This document shows positions 34,306 to 45,105 of a stretch of 64,000 nucleotides of DNA, piece by piece. The notes under the pieces are model-generated. The model saw nothing but the letters and a program-made list of their open reading frames with translations. It made no database searches and was not told the DNA's origin. Position 1 is the stretch's first letter. Each line of letters begins with the position of its first letter. The DNA is taken from contig MU277672.1 in the NCBI GenBank assembly GCA_022385805.1, forward strand, positions 168,012 through 232,011. Direction: 5' to 3'. The stretch comes from Pilatotrama ljubarskyi (Eukaryota > Basidiomycota > Agaricomycetes > Polyporales > Polyporaceae). The position numbers and the translations under genes are program-made.

Positions 34306-35711
34306 ATGCCAGAAGCCGACACCCGCAAGCGCTCCCGTTCGCCTTCGGACACCGACCAACCCAAGCACAAGCGTGCCAACACAGGCGCTACGAATGATTC
34401 GCACCGTTCAAACCACTCCTCTTCCGTGGCCGGTGACGTGAAGATGGAAACTCGCGCGGATGACACCGCTGCATCGACCCCCGACGCGTCGCAACGCTCG
34501 GACAAGGGTCACTCAGAGACGACCGCCGACCGCGCGTCGGGCGACGCTTCCACTGAACCCCGGGGCGACAGCTCGGCTACTACCTCCGCAGCTCCCAGCA
34601 GCTCTGGACCTGCACCTCCTGCCGCCAACATCCACATGCGATGCCTGATAGTCACCCAGGACGCCTCCATCATTATCGGGAAGGGAGGTTCACACGTCAA
34701 CGAAATCCGCGAGAAGAGCGGCGCGCGTGTCGTGGTGTCCGAGAGCATTCCAGGAAATCCGGAGCGTATCCTCAATGTCAGCGGTCCTCTGGACGCTGTG
34801 TCGAAGGTATGTGCGCATATACCCCGATAACCTACGACCGGAGCCAACTTGTACTGCAGGCATTTGGCCTGATCGTCCGGAGGATCAACGACGAGCCCTT
34901 CGATAAGCCTTCTGTTCCAGGCAGTCGGGCGGTCACGATCAAGTTCATGATCCCGAACTCGCGTATGGGCTCTGTCATTGGGAAGGGCGGCACCAAAATC
35001 AAGGAGATTCAGGAGGCTAGCGGTGCAAGACTGAACGCGAGCGAGACGATGCTCCCTGGTTCGACGGAGGTGAGCTCCGCCGTATACCTATGGCGACAGG
35101 ATCTAAGCTTCGCCATAGCGTCTTCTCAGCGTATCCGGCGTAGCGGACGCGATCCACATCGCGACATACTACATCGGCAACATCCTCATTGAGGCGAACG
35201 AGCGGATGCCGACGACCAACAACTCCTCGTATCGTCCGTCGAGCTACTCGTCTTCGTCGTCTTCCTCCGGACGGCGCCCACCGTATACCGGCTCCTCGTA
35301 CGTGCCCGGCTACGCACAACAAACCCCCTATGCGGCTGCTCCTCCTTCGCAGCTGCAGACGCAGCAGATATACATTCCGAACGACCTTGTCGGATGTATC
35401 ATTGGTAAGGGCGGTGCCAAGATCAACGAAATCCGCCACATGTCCGCTAGCCAGATCAAGATCATGGAGCCTGGCGCTGTTGGAGTGGGTATGAACGGCG
35501 CTCCCGCACCCGCTGGGAGCGAGGGCGAGCGGCTCGTGGTCATTACTGGCCAGCCCGCCAATATTCAGATGGCCGTGCAGCTTCTGTACTCGGTGCGTGA
35601 GGCTCAGCAACGATTCTAGGTTGAGAGATGTATTGACGCGTGGCGCTTGTTGAATAGCGGCTGGAGCAGGAAAAGCAGAAGCAACTGCGCCAGCAGTCGT
35701 CGCACGTCTGA
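34306..35711 (+). CDS. Triple-KH-domain RNA-binding protein (PCBP/hnRNP K-like)
   Basis: Four exons (34306-34806, 34860-35069, 35119-35592, 35658-35711) join in phase to 412 aa. The first 105 residues are disordered and Ser/Thr/Asp-rich with a basic start (RKRSRSPS). Three KH domains follow, each with a perfect GxxG loop: IIIGKGGSHVNEI (about 122-134), SVIGKGGTKIKEI (about 205-217) and CIIGKGGAKINEI (about 330-342). A Ser/Tyr/Pro-rich linker separates KH2 and KH3. The C-terminal exon is short and Gln/Lys-rich. This is the layout of fungal Pbp2/Hek2 and Rnc1 proteins, which bind mRNAs and control their stability or location; the targets here are unknown. Confidence 0.93.
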
Positions 35712-37769
35712 GTGTATGCTGGCGGCCCATTCTGTACCCTATCGTCGTGCTGTCTGTTCGTCGTCTACACCAATTCCTCCTCGGATTCCTTAAAGCGACC
35801 GTTCCATGGCCATCCGATGCACCCGAGATGGTCTTCTCTTCCCTTTTTTCCTGCCTGTTGACCTCCTTCGCCACCACCTCGCTCCTCTTTCTGTCGACTC
35901 TGTAGTATGCTCTCTGCTGCTATCCTATTTAATGAGATGTCCTCATCCTCCGCGTGTCATGTCGCCGCCCCATACCCATCCATCACCATCCACTCCTCAT
36001 ATGCGCTCGAGCGTCTCCTCCGCCCCAGTTCGGAAGGACCGCTCTCTCTCGCCCCCCTCTCCATGTTGCATCGCCGATTCCAATTGGTTTTAGGGATTAT
36101 ATGCTGTTGTCTCGTTGGATGTCTAATACAGTACGTGCAAGCCGTCATGCCAGTGCGTCTTCATGCTTCAAGACGGATAGATGATACTTGAATTCGGGAG
36201 GCGAGTCGTAGACGAAGTGCGTAAGAAGCACCGGTACGCACTCCCTTATGTCTACTTCGTGCACAAGCTCAGTCCCATCCGAATAGGCAATGATCCGTCA
36301 TAGGCCACTTGATCAACACCAGTGCGAGAGGAATCACCTGAGGAACCGAAGAATTCCCTTACTTACCGGGTCAACGCATAGTTCCTGCTCGCAAAACCCG
36401 GGACATGAGTGAGGATCGCTCGAGCTGGAGAGCTCGCCCGGTGTCGCTGAGGTCCCAATGCACAAGGACGTCATCGCGTGTATAACGCCATGATGAAGTC
36501 TTTCCCTCGGAGAGGTCCTGCAGATCTGCAGGTTGAGTAACCGCGGTCAACCAGTGCGCATGCACTCAGTTCTCATCAGCAAAGGGACGAGTTGACAGGC
36601 ACTAATGCTGTGCACTACGAGCTCTCCTGACCGTGTCGTCTTGACCTTAATTATCACGCTGCGCATCGGTTCTATCTGACCCGTTCCTTATGGTGCCATA
36701 GAGAAAGGTGAGTAGTTCTCTCAAGGCAGTATGCGTCCGCATTTACCTCCAGTGACGGTATTGCATGCAGGAATATGGGGTTATGTCTGCATGTCAAGCT
36801 TGTGTCAAGCCGACACGCTTTCACGGTGCGCGCTATACGTTACGCCAGCAATGAGCATACCATAGCTAGACCCGTCACCATACTTAGGGTGCTCTCCAGC
36901 AAGGTTCTGGCCTTAGGGCTCTCGGAGTAGACGACGGCCGCATCATGTGAAACCTTCTCTGAAGTCACCGTTCATACAGTATGTTATCACGGGTGCGTAA
37001 TGCACCGGCGGCCGCCCGCGCCCTGGCACCTCAGGCCTCAGATCTCAGAGTCCCCCTAGGCCTGGCCGTTAGCCTGCTTCTCGACGGACCATTTGAGCCT
37101 CTGGAACTTCAAGCTTCACTTAAGCTTCAAGCTTCGATATCGATGTGCGCAGCAGCAACTGTGAACAATACCGGCCGCTCTTACTACGAGTTATGCGTCT
37201 CATGCACGGCCGGAGCGCTGTACTCGAAGCGATGCTCAACATCGATATCCCTTGCAATTGCAATTGATGGAGGCAGCTCAACACAAGGACCTACAACCTC
37301 GTTCTGGATGTGCCAAATGATGGCGCATGTGATGCTTCGCCCGCCATGATTGTGCATCATAGGACCTGGTTCGCCATGCGGGAGACGGTCCCTGGGCCTG
37401 AGGCTTCTCGTTGCTCGACAATGGCAACTTCAACTAGGAGACTGACTCAGACTGGGATTGCACTAGGTAATCGAAAGAAGATACTTCTGAGCGGGGAGAG
37501 TTTCTTACGGCCTCTGCAATCCACCGTATGTCCTCACTTGCTAACCGTACCTCTCGGTTCGTATGCAACACACGCTGGGTCTGCGGACTGCCGAGTTTAT
37601 GTTCGGCGCTCGACCAGCTCTGTGGTTGACCACCAGCATCTGGTTCACCGCTGCTGCGCAGCCGGAAACCGCCTTTTCTATGTATCTCTTGGCGCATGGC
37701 CCTGGCTTGCAGATAGATCCAGTCCGTCGTCGACACTGAGTGGATACAGCGGCGGTGGACTCTTGGAAC
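35712..37769. other. Gene-poor region downstream of the KH gene
   Basis: The first few hundred bases are the 3' UTR of the KH gene. Beyond about 36180 base composition drops towards AT and coding signs disappear. A small cluster of AAGCTT sites occurs at 37108-37137. Two frames of 120-180 codons (36981-37349 and 37310-37858) have no motifs. It may hold old transposon debris, but no recognisable transposase, reverse transcriptase or LTR was found. Confidence 0.45.
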
Positions 37770-38352
37770 ATATACTATACTGCACCCGGCTTTGGGATAG
37801 ACGCCGTTTGGACCGGGCTTTGGGATGGCTGGCTTCAACACAGATACCACTTCCATAGACCCTTCAAATATATCTGCGGGGACTTCTGCAACGTCTAATC
37901 TACTCGCCTGACAAGGAACGGAGGTTGTCGTAAGTGACTTCGCTGAAATTTTTGAATAAGAGTCAGGCGAGGCGGGCCGCCAAACTTGTCTGGACCCCTT
38001 TTGGCTGCAATTCTGACAGCATCGTCGCCGACACCCTCATTCTCTATCCGGGAACGTTCGAGCCTTGTCCAAGGTATCCGCCAGTACTCTTTCCCTGCGG
38101 GTTAGTGCTATACAAATGGTTGCAGGAGTGACGAAGGAGCTCCATAGAAGCACCTAAGCGCCCATCCCAAATCCCGGTCAGAATGCCAGTTCAAAGAGTT
38201 CTGCCCTTTATCTTCCCAAAACAAATTACAGGCATATGTAATCTTGGGTGGCATGCACATATATGAAGGTTTGAGAATAAAAGATGGAGGTAGGAGAGAG
38301 CCAGAGTCTTATTATCAAAAGTCATCCCAAAGCCGGGTGCATTATAGTATAT
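37770..38352. mobile_element. Candidate MITE with 29-bp terminal inverted repeats
   Basis: The ends form an inverted repeat: 37770-37798 matches the reverse complement of 38324-38352 at 28 of 29 bases (core GCACCCGGCTTTGGGAT). A second inverted pair lies inside: 37811-37828 against 38162-38179, 17 of 18 bases, sharing the CCGGGCTTTGGGAT core. The interior (about 525 bp) has no transposase frame and is AT-richer on the right. Terminal plus subterminal inverted repeats and a length below 600 bp fit a non-autonomous DNA element. A clear target-site duplication was not found; the repeat ends at AT/TA bases, so a TA duplication as in Tc1/mariner elements is possible. Confidence 0.55.
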
Positions 38353-38461
38353 CGTAACTTATGGATTGGCGAGTGAGGACCCCGAGAACCGCTCTGTACG
38401 GATGGACTGTAGCCTGTCTTAGCGTCCTCCGCTTCGCTTCGACAGGTGCTGGCTGGTGGAC

Positions 38462-39892
38462 ATGTCTTGGTCGCCCTTTGCACTAGGTTCTCTCTCTCGC
38501 TATCTCCAGCACCCACTCGTCCTGCTCTCGTCTGCTCTCGTCGTCCTCTGCCTTATCGTCCTAAAGCGCCGCCCGTATACGAGCTCGTGTGAAGCAGATA
38601 CAAGTACCGGCCGCGGCCCAACTAAAGCTTGTGCTGCAGTCGCTCTTCCCGGTACGCCTGCTCCCACCATCGGCCAGACCATATCTCAGACGACCCACAA
38701 AGAGCCCCGCGGAGCAGACCACGGCATGCTGAAGCGCGTGAAGCAGCCGTACGACGCGTTTCTAGTCCTCGATGTAGAGGCGACCTGTGTGGCTGGAGCT
38801 GGCTTCGACTATCCGAACGAGATAATCGTACGTGTCTCCTCCCGCAGCTCCTCCCGCGTGTACTGCGATAACACGTCTGGACTCCGCACCAGGAATGGCC
38901 GGTATGTCTGCTGCGCTGGCAAGACGAGGACATCAAGGGCAAGGCACGCGAGCTCGAGGTCGTCGACGAATTCCGTAGCTTTGTCCGTCCCACATGGCGC
39001 CCCCAGCTGTCCCCCTTCTGCACATCCCTAACAGGCATCACCCAGGTTTGTGACCCCGCTCCCGGCTCCCAGCCATGGCCGCCGTGCTAACCATAGCGCA
39101 CGTCGTGTGACATTGGGTGCAAACGTGCACCCCAGGAGCAAGTGGACAGCGCACCCTCGTTTCCCGAAGTCCTGGACCACTTCAGCAAGTTCCTTGAGAA
39201 ACACAGGTTGATCGACCCGGACTCTGGGAGGCGCCTCGTCCGCTTCTGCTTCTGCAGCGACGGCCCGCACGACATCCGCGACTTTGTGGTAAAGCAATGC
39301 TTCATTTCCAAGGCAGGTCAGCTGCATACGGACCCAGACGTGCTCTGACCGGCCGCCGCGCGCAGATCCCCATACCCCCATGGCTCACCTTGGACGTCAT
39401 GGACGTCCGCAGGGTGGTGGGCGAGTGGCACGCCTTCGTTACGGGCGGCGCAGATCGAGGAGGCGCGGAACGTCGACCCGTACGTAACCCCGCGCTCGCG
39501 TCATCGCGCACCAGTCAAGCGAACTTGCTGGGAACTAACGTCCGACTTTGAACATTGGTGCAGACCGGCGCATTCCCCCTTCCGCGAAGAGTGACCCTGT
39601 CCATCCCGCGCCAGCTGCACGCGCTCGGGCTGGAGCCGTTCGAGGGCCGTCAGCACAGCGGTATCGATGTGAGTCGCGCCCCACCTGCGTCGTCTGCGCA
39701 TCTGTCATTCTGCCACGAGCATCTCACCTCTCGTCCGATTCCGGCACGCAGGATACACGCAACATCGCTCGGCTCGTTATCGAGCTCGCCCGGCGCGGCT
39801 GGAAGCTCGAGCCCAATACCCCCGTCAATCCGAACCGCCGCTGGCCGTGGATGGGCAAGCGGGGTCGGGTGCTCGAGGAGTACTATCCGTAG
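38462..39892 (+). CDS. ERI1: ERI1-like 3'-5' exoribonuclease with N-terminal membrane anchor
   Basis: Six exons (38462-38827, 38893-39045, 39136-39312, 39366-39479, 39564-39668, 39752-39892) join in phase to 351 aa. The DEDDh nuclease motifs are visible: FLVLDVEATC (Exo I, about 101-110), a CSDGPHDIRDF block (Exo II region) and GRQHSGIDDTRNIARL (Exo III, with the catalytic His and Asp). This matches the ERI1/3'hExo group that trims histone mRNA, 5.8S rRNA or small RNAs. Unusually, residues about 18-35 form a hydrophobic helix (HPLVLLSSALVVLCLIVLK) followed by KRR, so the enzyme may be anchored in a membrane. The intron at 39313 has a GC donor. The join of exons 4 and 5 (AERRP to TGAFPLP) is less family-like than the rest. 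Confidence 0.88.
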
Positions 39893-39997
39893 CCTCAGCG
39901 TGCTCCCGTCCGGCTCTTCCGAGCCTTTCGAGTCTTCTGCGCGCTTCCCTCTCGGCCGGGAGGTGAGCGCGCTTCCTTCCTTTGGGATCCTGGTGGT

Positions 39998-40027
<30 letters not shown>
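39998..40027. repeat. Microsatellite (GTTCTG)5
   Basis: Five perfect copies of a GTTCTG hexamer lie about 105 bp after the ERI1-like stop, probably in its 3' UTR. On the minus strand it reads as an Glu-Pro repeat in a non-coding frame. Confidence 0.9.
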
Positions 40028-40029
<2 letters not shown>

Positions 40030-40578
40030 GCGCCGGATGTTGTACGATTGCGCTGTCGATATAGCTCTGTATGCCAAGGCTCCCGTGTACTTGTCACGAA
40101 TCGCGTCCGTGGTTCTGCCCCTATCCCGCCTGTCCCATACTTGGAGCCGGCTCTCATGGGACCCGTTTCCGGTGTGTGACTGGGCAGGACATACCAGGGC
40201 GGATGCGCCGCCTGTTCCGTGCACCCCACAAAATTGTCGCACAGAAGGTCTTGCGGGAATGCGACCGTGGGTGGACGTGGGCTGAAATAACCTACGTGCT
40301 CCTCGCACCCGTCCATTACAAATTGCGGGCGACGAGACTGGCTGTGATGCGCTCGCTGCGCGTCGAAAGGAGGTGAAGTGGAAAGTCTATTTGGCGTGCG
40401 TGGACCAGAGAGATGATACAAAGTACCGTATGCATGCATTGCGATATGTACATTGAGGGCCAATAGTCGGTACAACAACGTGCCCTATGATGTTGTCCTC
40501 GCTGTCTATTAAGATAAGAGATGCACCCAGCGCGGCGCGGCGATGACGACTCGTCGTCGACAATCGAGGGCGGCATGA
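40028..40578. other. Intergenic, convergent 3' ends
   Basis: This gap lies between the ERI1-like gene (plus) and the TmpA-like gene (minus). It holds their 3' flanks; no coding exon is supported. Confidence 0.45.
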
Positions 40579-42942
40579 TCACTGTGGGAGGCGCATAATT
40601 AATGCATACGCTCGAGGACGAGAAAAAGGCCACGTGGGCGGTACTCACGAAGTCCCAGAGGGTGCCGAAGCAGGGGATCCCAGCTTCTTTGCAGCCCTGT
40701 CAATTCGAACCGACGCGCGGTGAGGACGGACATTGCGACACAGCCTCCAGGGAATACCCACCTGCATCATCTCCGAGTTACCGATGTAGTTGGATGTGAT
40801 GAAGACGACTGCGAGGGGTGGCCGGTAAGCACTCTGACGGGGGCGAGAGATGGCCGGGCGCAGCGACGCGCTCGCGTACCTTCCGCGTTCCAGGACTTGT
40901 ACACGTCCTTGAGGATCTTCATGGTGTCGGGGCGTCCGCCGCGTGCCTTGCTGTCCCAGAGAAGCAGACGCTCGGGCTCGATGTGGCGATAGATGAGGCC
41001 GCTGATGGTCGGACCGAACGTCTTCTCCTGGTCCGAGCCTGTGGGTTCGCACGCAGCCATAAAGTCAATCTCAGCCGCCTACGCGCCGCAGCGTTGGGCT
41101 TCTACGTACCGATCCAGATCAGGTACCTGCGCAGAGGGGGAAGGGCCGCGTCAGGATATTGTTGCACACACGGCCGTTGTGGGAAGAGATGCTCACCAAT
41201 AAGGAGATTGGATGCACGTCGACAAGGCTGCGCCGATTCCGGTTCCGGTGCAGATACGGATGCCGCGCTTGTAGAGGGTGGAAGTGTTTGACACGCCCGC
41301 GAACTGATGACGTTCGTGACTCAGAGATGCTGCGGGATGGATGAATCAAGGAACTGAGGAACGTACCTTGAGCTCGCGCGTCCAAAGGGTCTTCGGTGGG
41401 TCATTGACAAGGCTCCGTGTGAAGTCACCTGTAGAAGACAGCTCGGGAGCCGTTCCTGGAGCGCGGATAGGAGCGCCGACGGACCTTGCACACCGCAAAT
41501 CATGTAGTGGTACTTGGCGTGGGGGCCCTCCCTGCGGGTTCCGTGGGCGGTCAGCGCGAGGTCCTCACAGTGGGAACGGGGGCACGCACGAAATGATACC
41601 AAATGCGTGGTACTCCTTCACAGCGCTGCGACTAATGCGGCCGAGCAGGCCCTGTTGCATCCCACGCCGGAAGCGGACAATGGCGACCTTGGGCGAGGGC
41701 TGTGGGTCGGAAACACGTCAGCGTCAGTTTTCGGCAGCGGGATTTGTAGACGGGACGCGTACGAGCTCGATGTCGACTGGGACCTCTCGGGTGCAGATCC
41801 ACGGGAGCGCGATCCAGGTGGTCATGCCCATGACATACCAGAAGTCTTGCTGACGGACGAGGTGGCGGCCGTCCGGGACCCACGACTTGTTGTCCGTGTG
41901 CCAGATGTCGCCCATGATGGTGAAGGCCCCTATTAAAACATTCAGCGTGTCGAACAGGCGGATGCAAACAGGATCGCGCACAGGTCAGGAACAGCGCTGT
42001 CCATCCCACGAAGCGGTGGTGACGCTCAAACACGCTGGGCGCCATGAATCAGCCGAGCACGGCGGGTACAGCAGCGTGGAAACATACTTGTGATGGGTGT
42101 TGCGCACCCAAGGGAAGGCCGCCACGGCCGTCACAATGACCGCCACGTTCGTGAGCAGGCCGACGACGAGGATGGCGTTGTTCTCGTTTATGTGGTTGCG
42201 GTACGTGTTCACAACCTTGAGCGTCAACCAGACAATACCAGAGATGGCGCAGCCCGTGTGAATACCGCCGAGATGCTGAAGACGACAGTATGAGATGCGG
42301 GTTGCAAGACGAGAAGAAACAAGCTACACACCTGCAGCACGGAGGTGCAGCCGAGACGGAACCACAATGGGGGCCACTGCGGAAGGGCATTAGCGGTTGA
42401 ATTACCTCGATAACTCGCTCCTCTCACCTTTGCGAAGAGCGTGTTGACGAGCAAGTACAGGATACGGCCAAAGATTTCGTTCCGCACAAGGATGGACACG
42501 TTGAAGTTCGCGACAGCAAACGCGCCGGCATACTTGACGGCATATGGCCAATGCCCGGAAACGGCGAAGCCGAACATGATCATGTTGATGGAGAAGGCGA
42601 GCGTGAAGAGTTTGCTATGGTCGCGAGAATCAGCCAGGGCATTCTCCAAGATCTTCAGAGCTATCCTTACCGGTATGTGTTATACCATAGCTTGAAGAGG
42701 ATCACCTTCGAGACCTTCTTCTTCGGTGCGCCCTTGACCAAAGCGTAGGGGTCTCGCTTGACCTGTGGAGGTTGGAGAGGTGGGACATCCTTCTTCTCAT
42801 TGATGAAGAGATCCTTCTTCTCGTCGGCGGGGTAGGAGAGCGCCTTCTTCTCGACGGGGTAGACAATGACCTGTTCGCCGACACCCTTTTCGGCGTCGTC
42901 GTAGGCGGGGGCGGCTCCTCTCGGGCTGGGTTCTGACGACAT
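40579..42942 (-). CDS. tmpA: TmpA-like integral membrane protein (ferric-reductase-like)
   Basis: Fifteen exons (42942-42671, 42614-42428, 42376-42332, 42275-42088, 42034-41982, 41929-41763, 41699-41590, 41531-41485, 41428-41367, 41303-41197, 41126-41110, 41038-40880, 40808-40762, 40696-40649, 40581-40579) join in phase to 503 aa. The N-terminal 90 residues are Lys/Pro-rich and cytosolic. Several membrane helices follow (FTLAFSINMIMFGFAVSG, GCAISGIVWLTLKVV, AILVVGLLTNVAVIVTAVAA, FWYVMGMTTWIALPWI) with His pairs (RNTHH, ERHHRF). The C-terminal half resembles an FNR-like reductase: GMQQGLLGRIS, EYHAFGII, QGDFTRSLVNDPP, CTGTGIG. In Aspergillus, TmpA is a membrane flavoprotein affecting conidiation; the function here is unknown. 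Exon 11 is 17 nt, and the last exon supplies only the TGA. Confidence 0.85.
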
Positions 42943-45105
42943 CAGAGCAGCGTGTGGTCGGTGTCCAAGGAAGAGTAGCTTGTCGGTATATGAGACCGCT
43001 ACACGGGACGTGAGGGGAGGTACGCCTCTCCGACGAAAGTCCCGCCGGCCTTTATCCACAGGATAAGCGCGAGGCAGGCACGGAGTGTGAGATCGCACAC
43101 GTCCATCTTGGGCGTTCCCTCAAGGAAAGGAAGACAGAAGGAAGGCAGCCCGGGAGATCACTCCTCGCACCCGGACGGGGCGATTGTCACACACCCAACC
43201 GGGGGGAACGGCACAGCTCCGCGGTGTGAATGCGCCTTCATGCGCTCTCACAGCTCCCGAAAATTCCACGGGCTATTAGGAAGCCCGCGTGTCAGTAAAC
43301 CTCGGCAGGATGGTGGAGGACTGTATGACCTCACCCCCATTCACCTCGTCGTCAGAGACGCTGCCCACGTCGATCTGACAAACGTCAACCTCAGGGCCGG
43401 CGTTTGTCTTCTCGTAGCAGATGCGCCCATGAAAATGAGCACCAACGACTGATGCGCCATGGACACAACGAGATTTTTCGTGCACAACAACGAGAGGGTC
43501 GCGATAGGCCAGCGTGCGTCATCCGCCAGACAGCCAATCGCAGAGAGAGACAGAGACGGATCGCTGTTGTTCCCACTGTGAGTACGACGCAATGTGGCGA
43601 GGCAGCGAACTCTCCTACCTCTTACGGCAGGCGCGTGCACGGTCGGGGCCGGCAGCACGCGCGCCAGCCTGTGGCCCCAGATAACGGACACGGTCGCTGA
43701 GTGGACGCCGTGGTTGCGCCCCGTCCCGCGCCCATGGACGCGAGCGGATGGAGAGCGATCTTCACACAGCACTCGAGACGCGCTGGGCCGCCTGGCCGCA
43801 GACTCGAGCAGGGCGCTCCCATGCCGATCTGGCGGGGCGGCGCATTTGAGGCCAGGTTTCGCCGGATATTCGGTATGCGTGGCAGGTGCCGCCCCGGGGC
43901 CAGAGGTCGGAGTCGTCAGGGTCACACCGGGGAAGCTTCGCCCGGGAGAGGACCCTGCCAATCTGGACGGGGCGGTGTGCAGTTGACAGCTGAGGGAAAC
44001 CGAGCACTACGGCAGCGCTGCGATCCGCGAAATAGCCATCGTCCGCGACGAAACCTAAGTACCAGTTCTCAAACGCCCCGTCCTCGTCGCGAGCTCGAGC
44101 CGTTAGACGTGTAGCGAGCCCAGTGCGCGTGCGCTCAGAAGCAAACGCAGTATGGGCGCTGTCACGCTAGATCTCTCTCTGGCCCTACCCAAGCTGTGCC
44201 GTTGTTGGCGCCAGGTGACCGACTCCGCCGGAATAATGCCCTGGCGATAGCAGGCACAGTGCACACTAGCACAAGACAAGTATGCAAGAAGAATCGTCGG
44301 ATGCTCGAACTGACATCCATCTCGCTCGTCGACGCTCCAGAGCGGGTTCGAGAAGCACCTCGAATAGGCCCTTTCGCACAGTGCGAGTCACAAATCTATC
44401 CCGCCGTGGCGGCAGCGCTCGAGGGCTCGATGGCCTGCCAGACCCAGTCGGCGGCAGTATCGCTACGTTACGAAAGTCGGAGTGGCAGATGGCCGAGTCG
44501 CTCGGAGACGGGGGAGGGGACGCACTGACGCAGGCGCCCCGCAACCTGCCATTGCGGTGCGCCACCGGCCTGACGATGAAGTTTTCCAAGCTCGAAGACG
44601 TGTACGGGCTTGCAGGCGGAGTCGCGAGTTGTGAGGATTCTGCGGCCGTTATGTCAGAGCGTACAGCTGCAGGCCGGCGTGTGTGCGGGGTGTGCCATGG
44701 AAGCGTATGCCCGGCTCCGACGGCCAAGGCGGCACAGGCACGGACAGACACGGAGCAGGAAAGGCAGTACTGAACGTGTGTGCTGTGGGCATGGGTATAG
44801 GTATAGTATAGTAGCAGCCGCCTCTGCACACCCATCAAGGCTTTCCCAGACCGCCTTCTAAGCGTTGGGAATACAAAAAGTTTCCGGGGCGCCGGTTAGC
44901 AATGTTCGCATCGCTGGAAATCAATGTTGTACAACAAACAGGTGAATGAAGCAACAGAAGCACAGAGGGTAGGGAACAGCGCTATGAACAGATAAAGATA
45001 AGTCATGTCGGTGGGTATCCGCAGAGTGCTAAACGCGCAAAGTAGGAATGAAGGAAGAGCTTTGACAAAAGACAGTCCCAAAGCGCGCACCCAATCACGC
45101 GCAGC
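42943..45105. other. Gene-poor region upstream of tmpA
   Basis: The left end is the 5' flank of the TmpA-like gene, the right end the 3' flank of NDC80. Between them frames of 60-200 codons occur on both strands. The best are minus 43276-43485 (with GAHFHGRICYEKTNAGPEVD) and minus 44266-44838 (with TPPASPYTSSSLENFIVRP), but neither links to neighbouring exons. A fragment at 44152-44240 (plus) reads LPKLCRCWRQV, faintly F-box-like. No gene is called. Confidence 0.35.

Noticed and set aside
44266..44838. 190-codon minus-strand frame with Ser/Pro-rich protein-like text
   Set aside because: No start context, no motif, and the opposite strand is open over the same stretch; not enough to call a gene.
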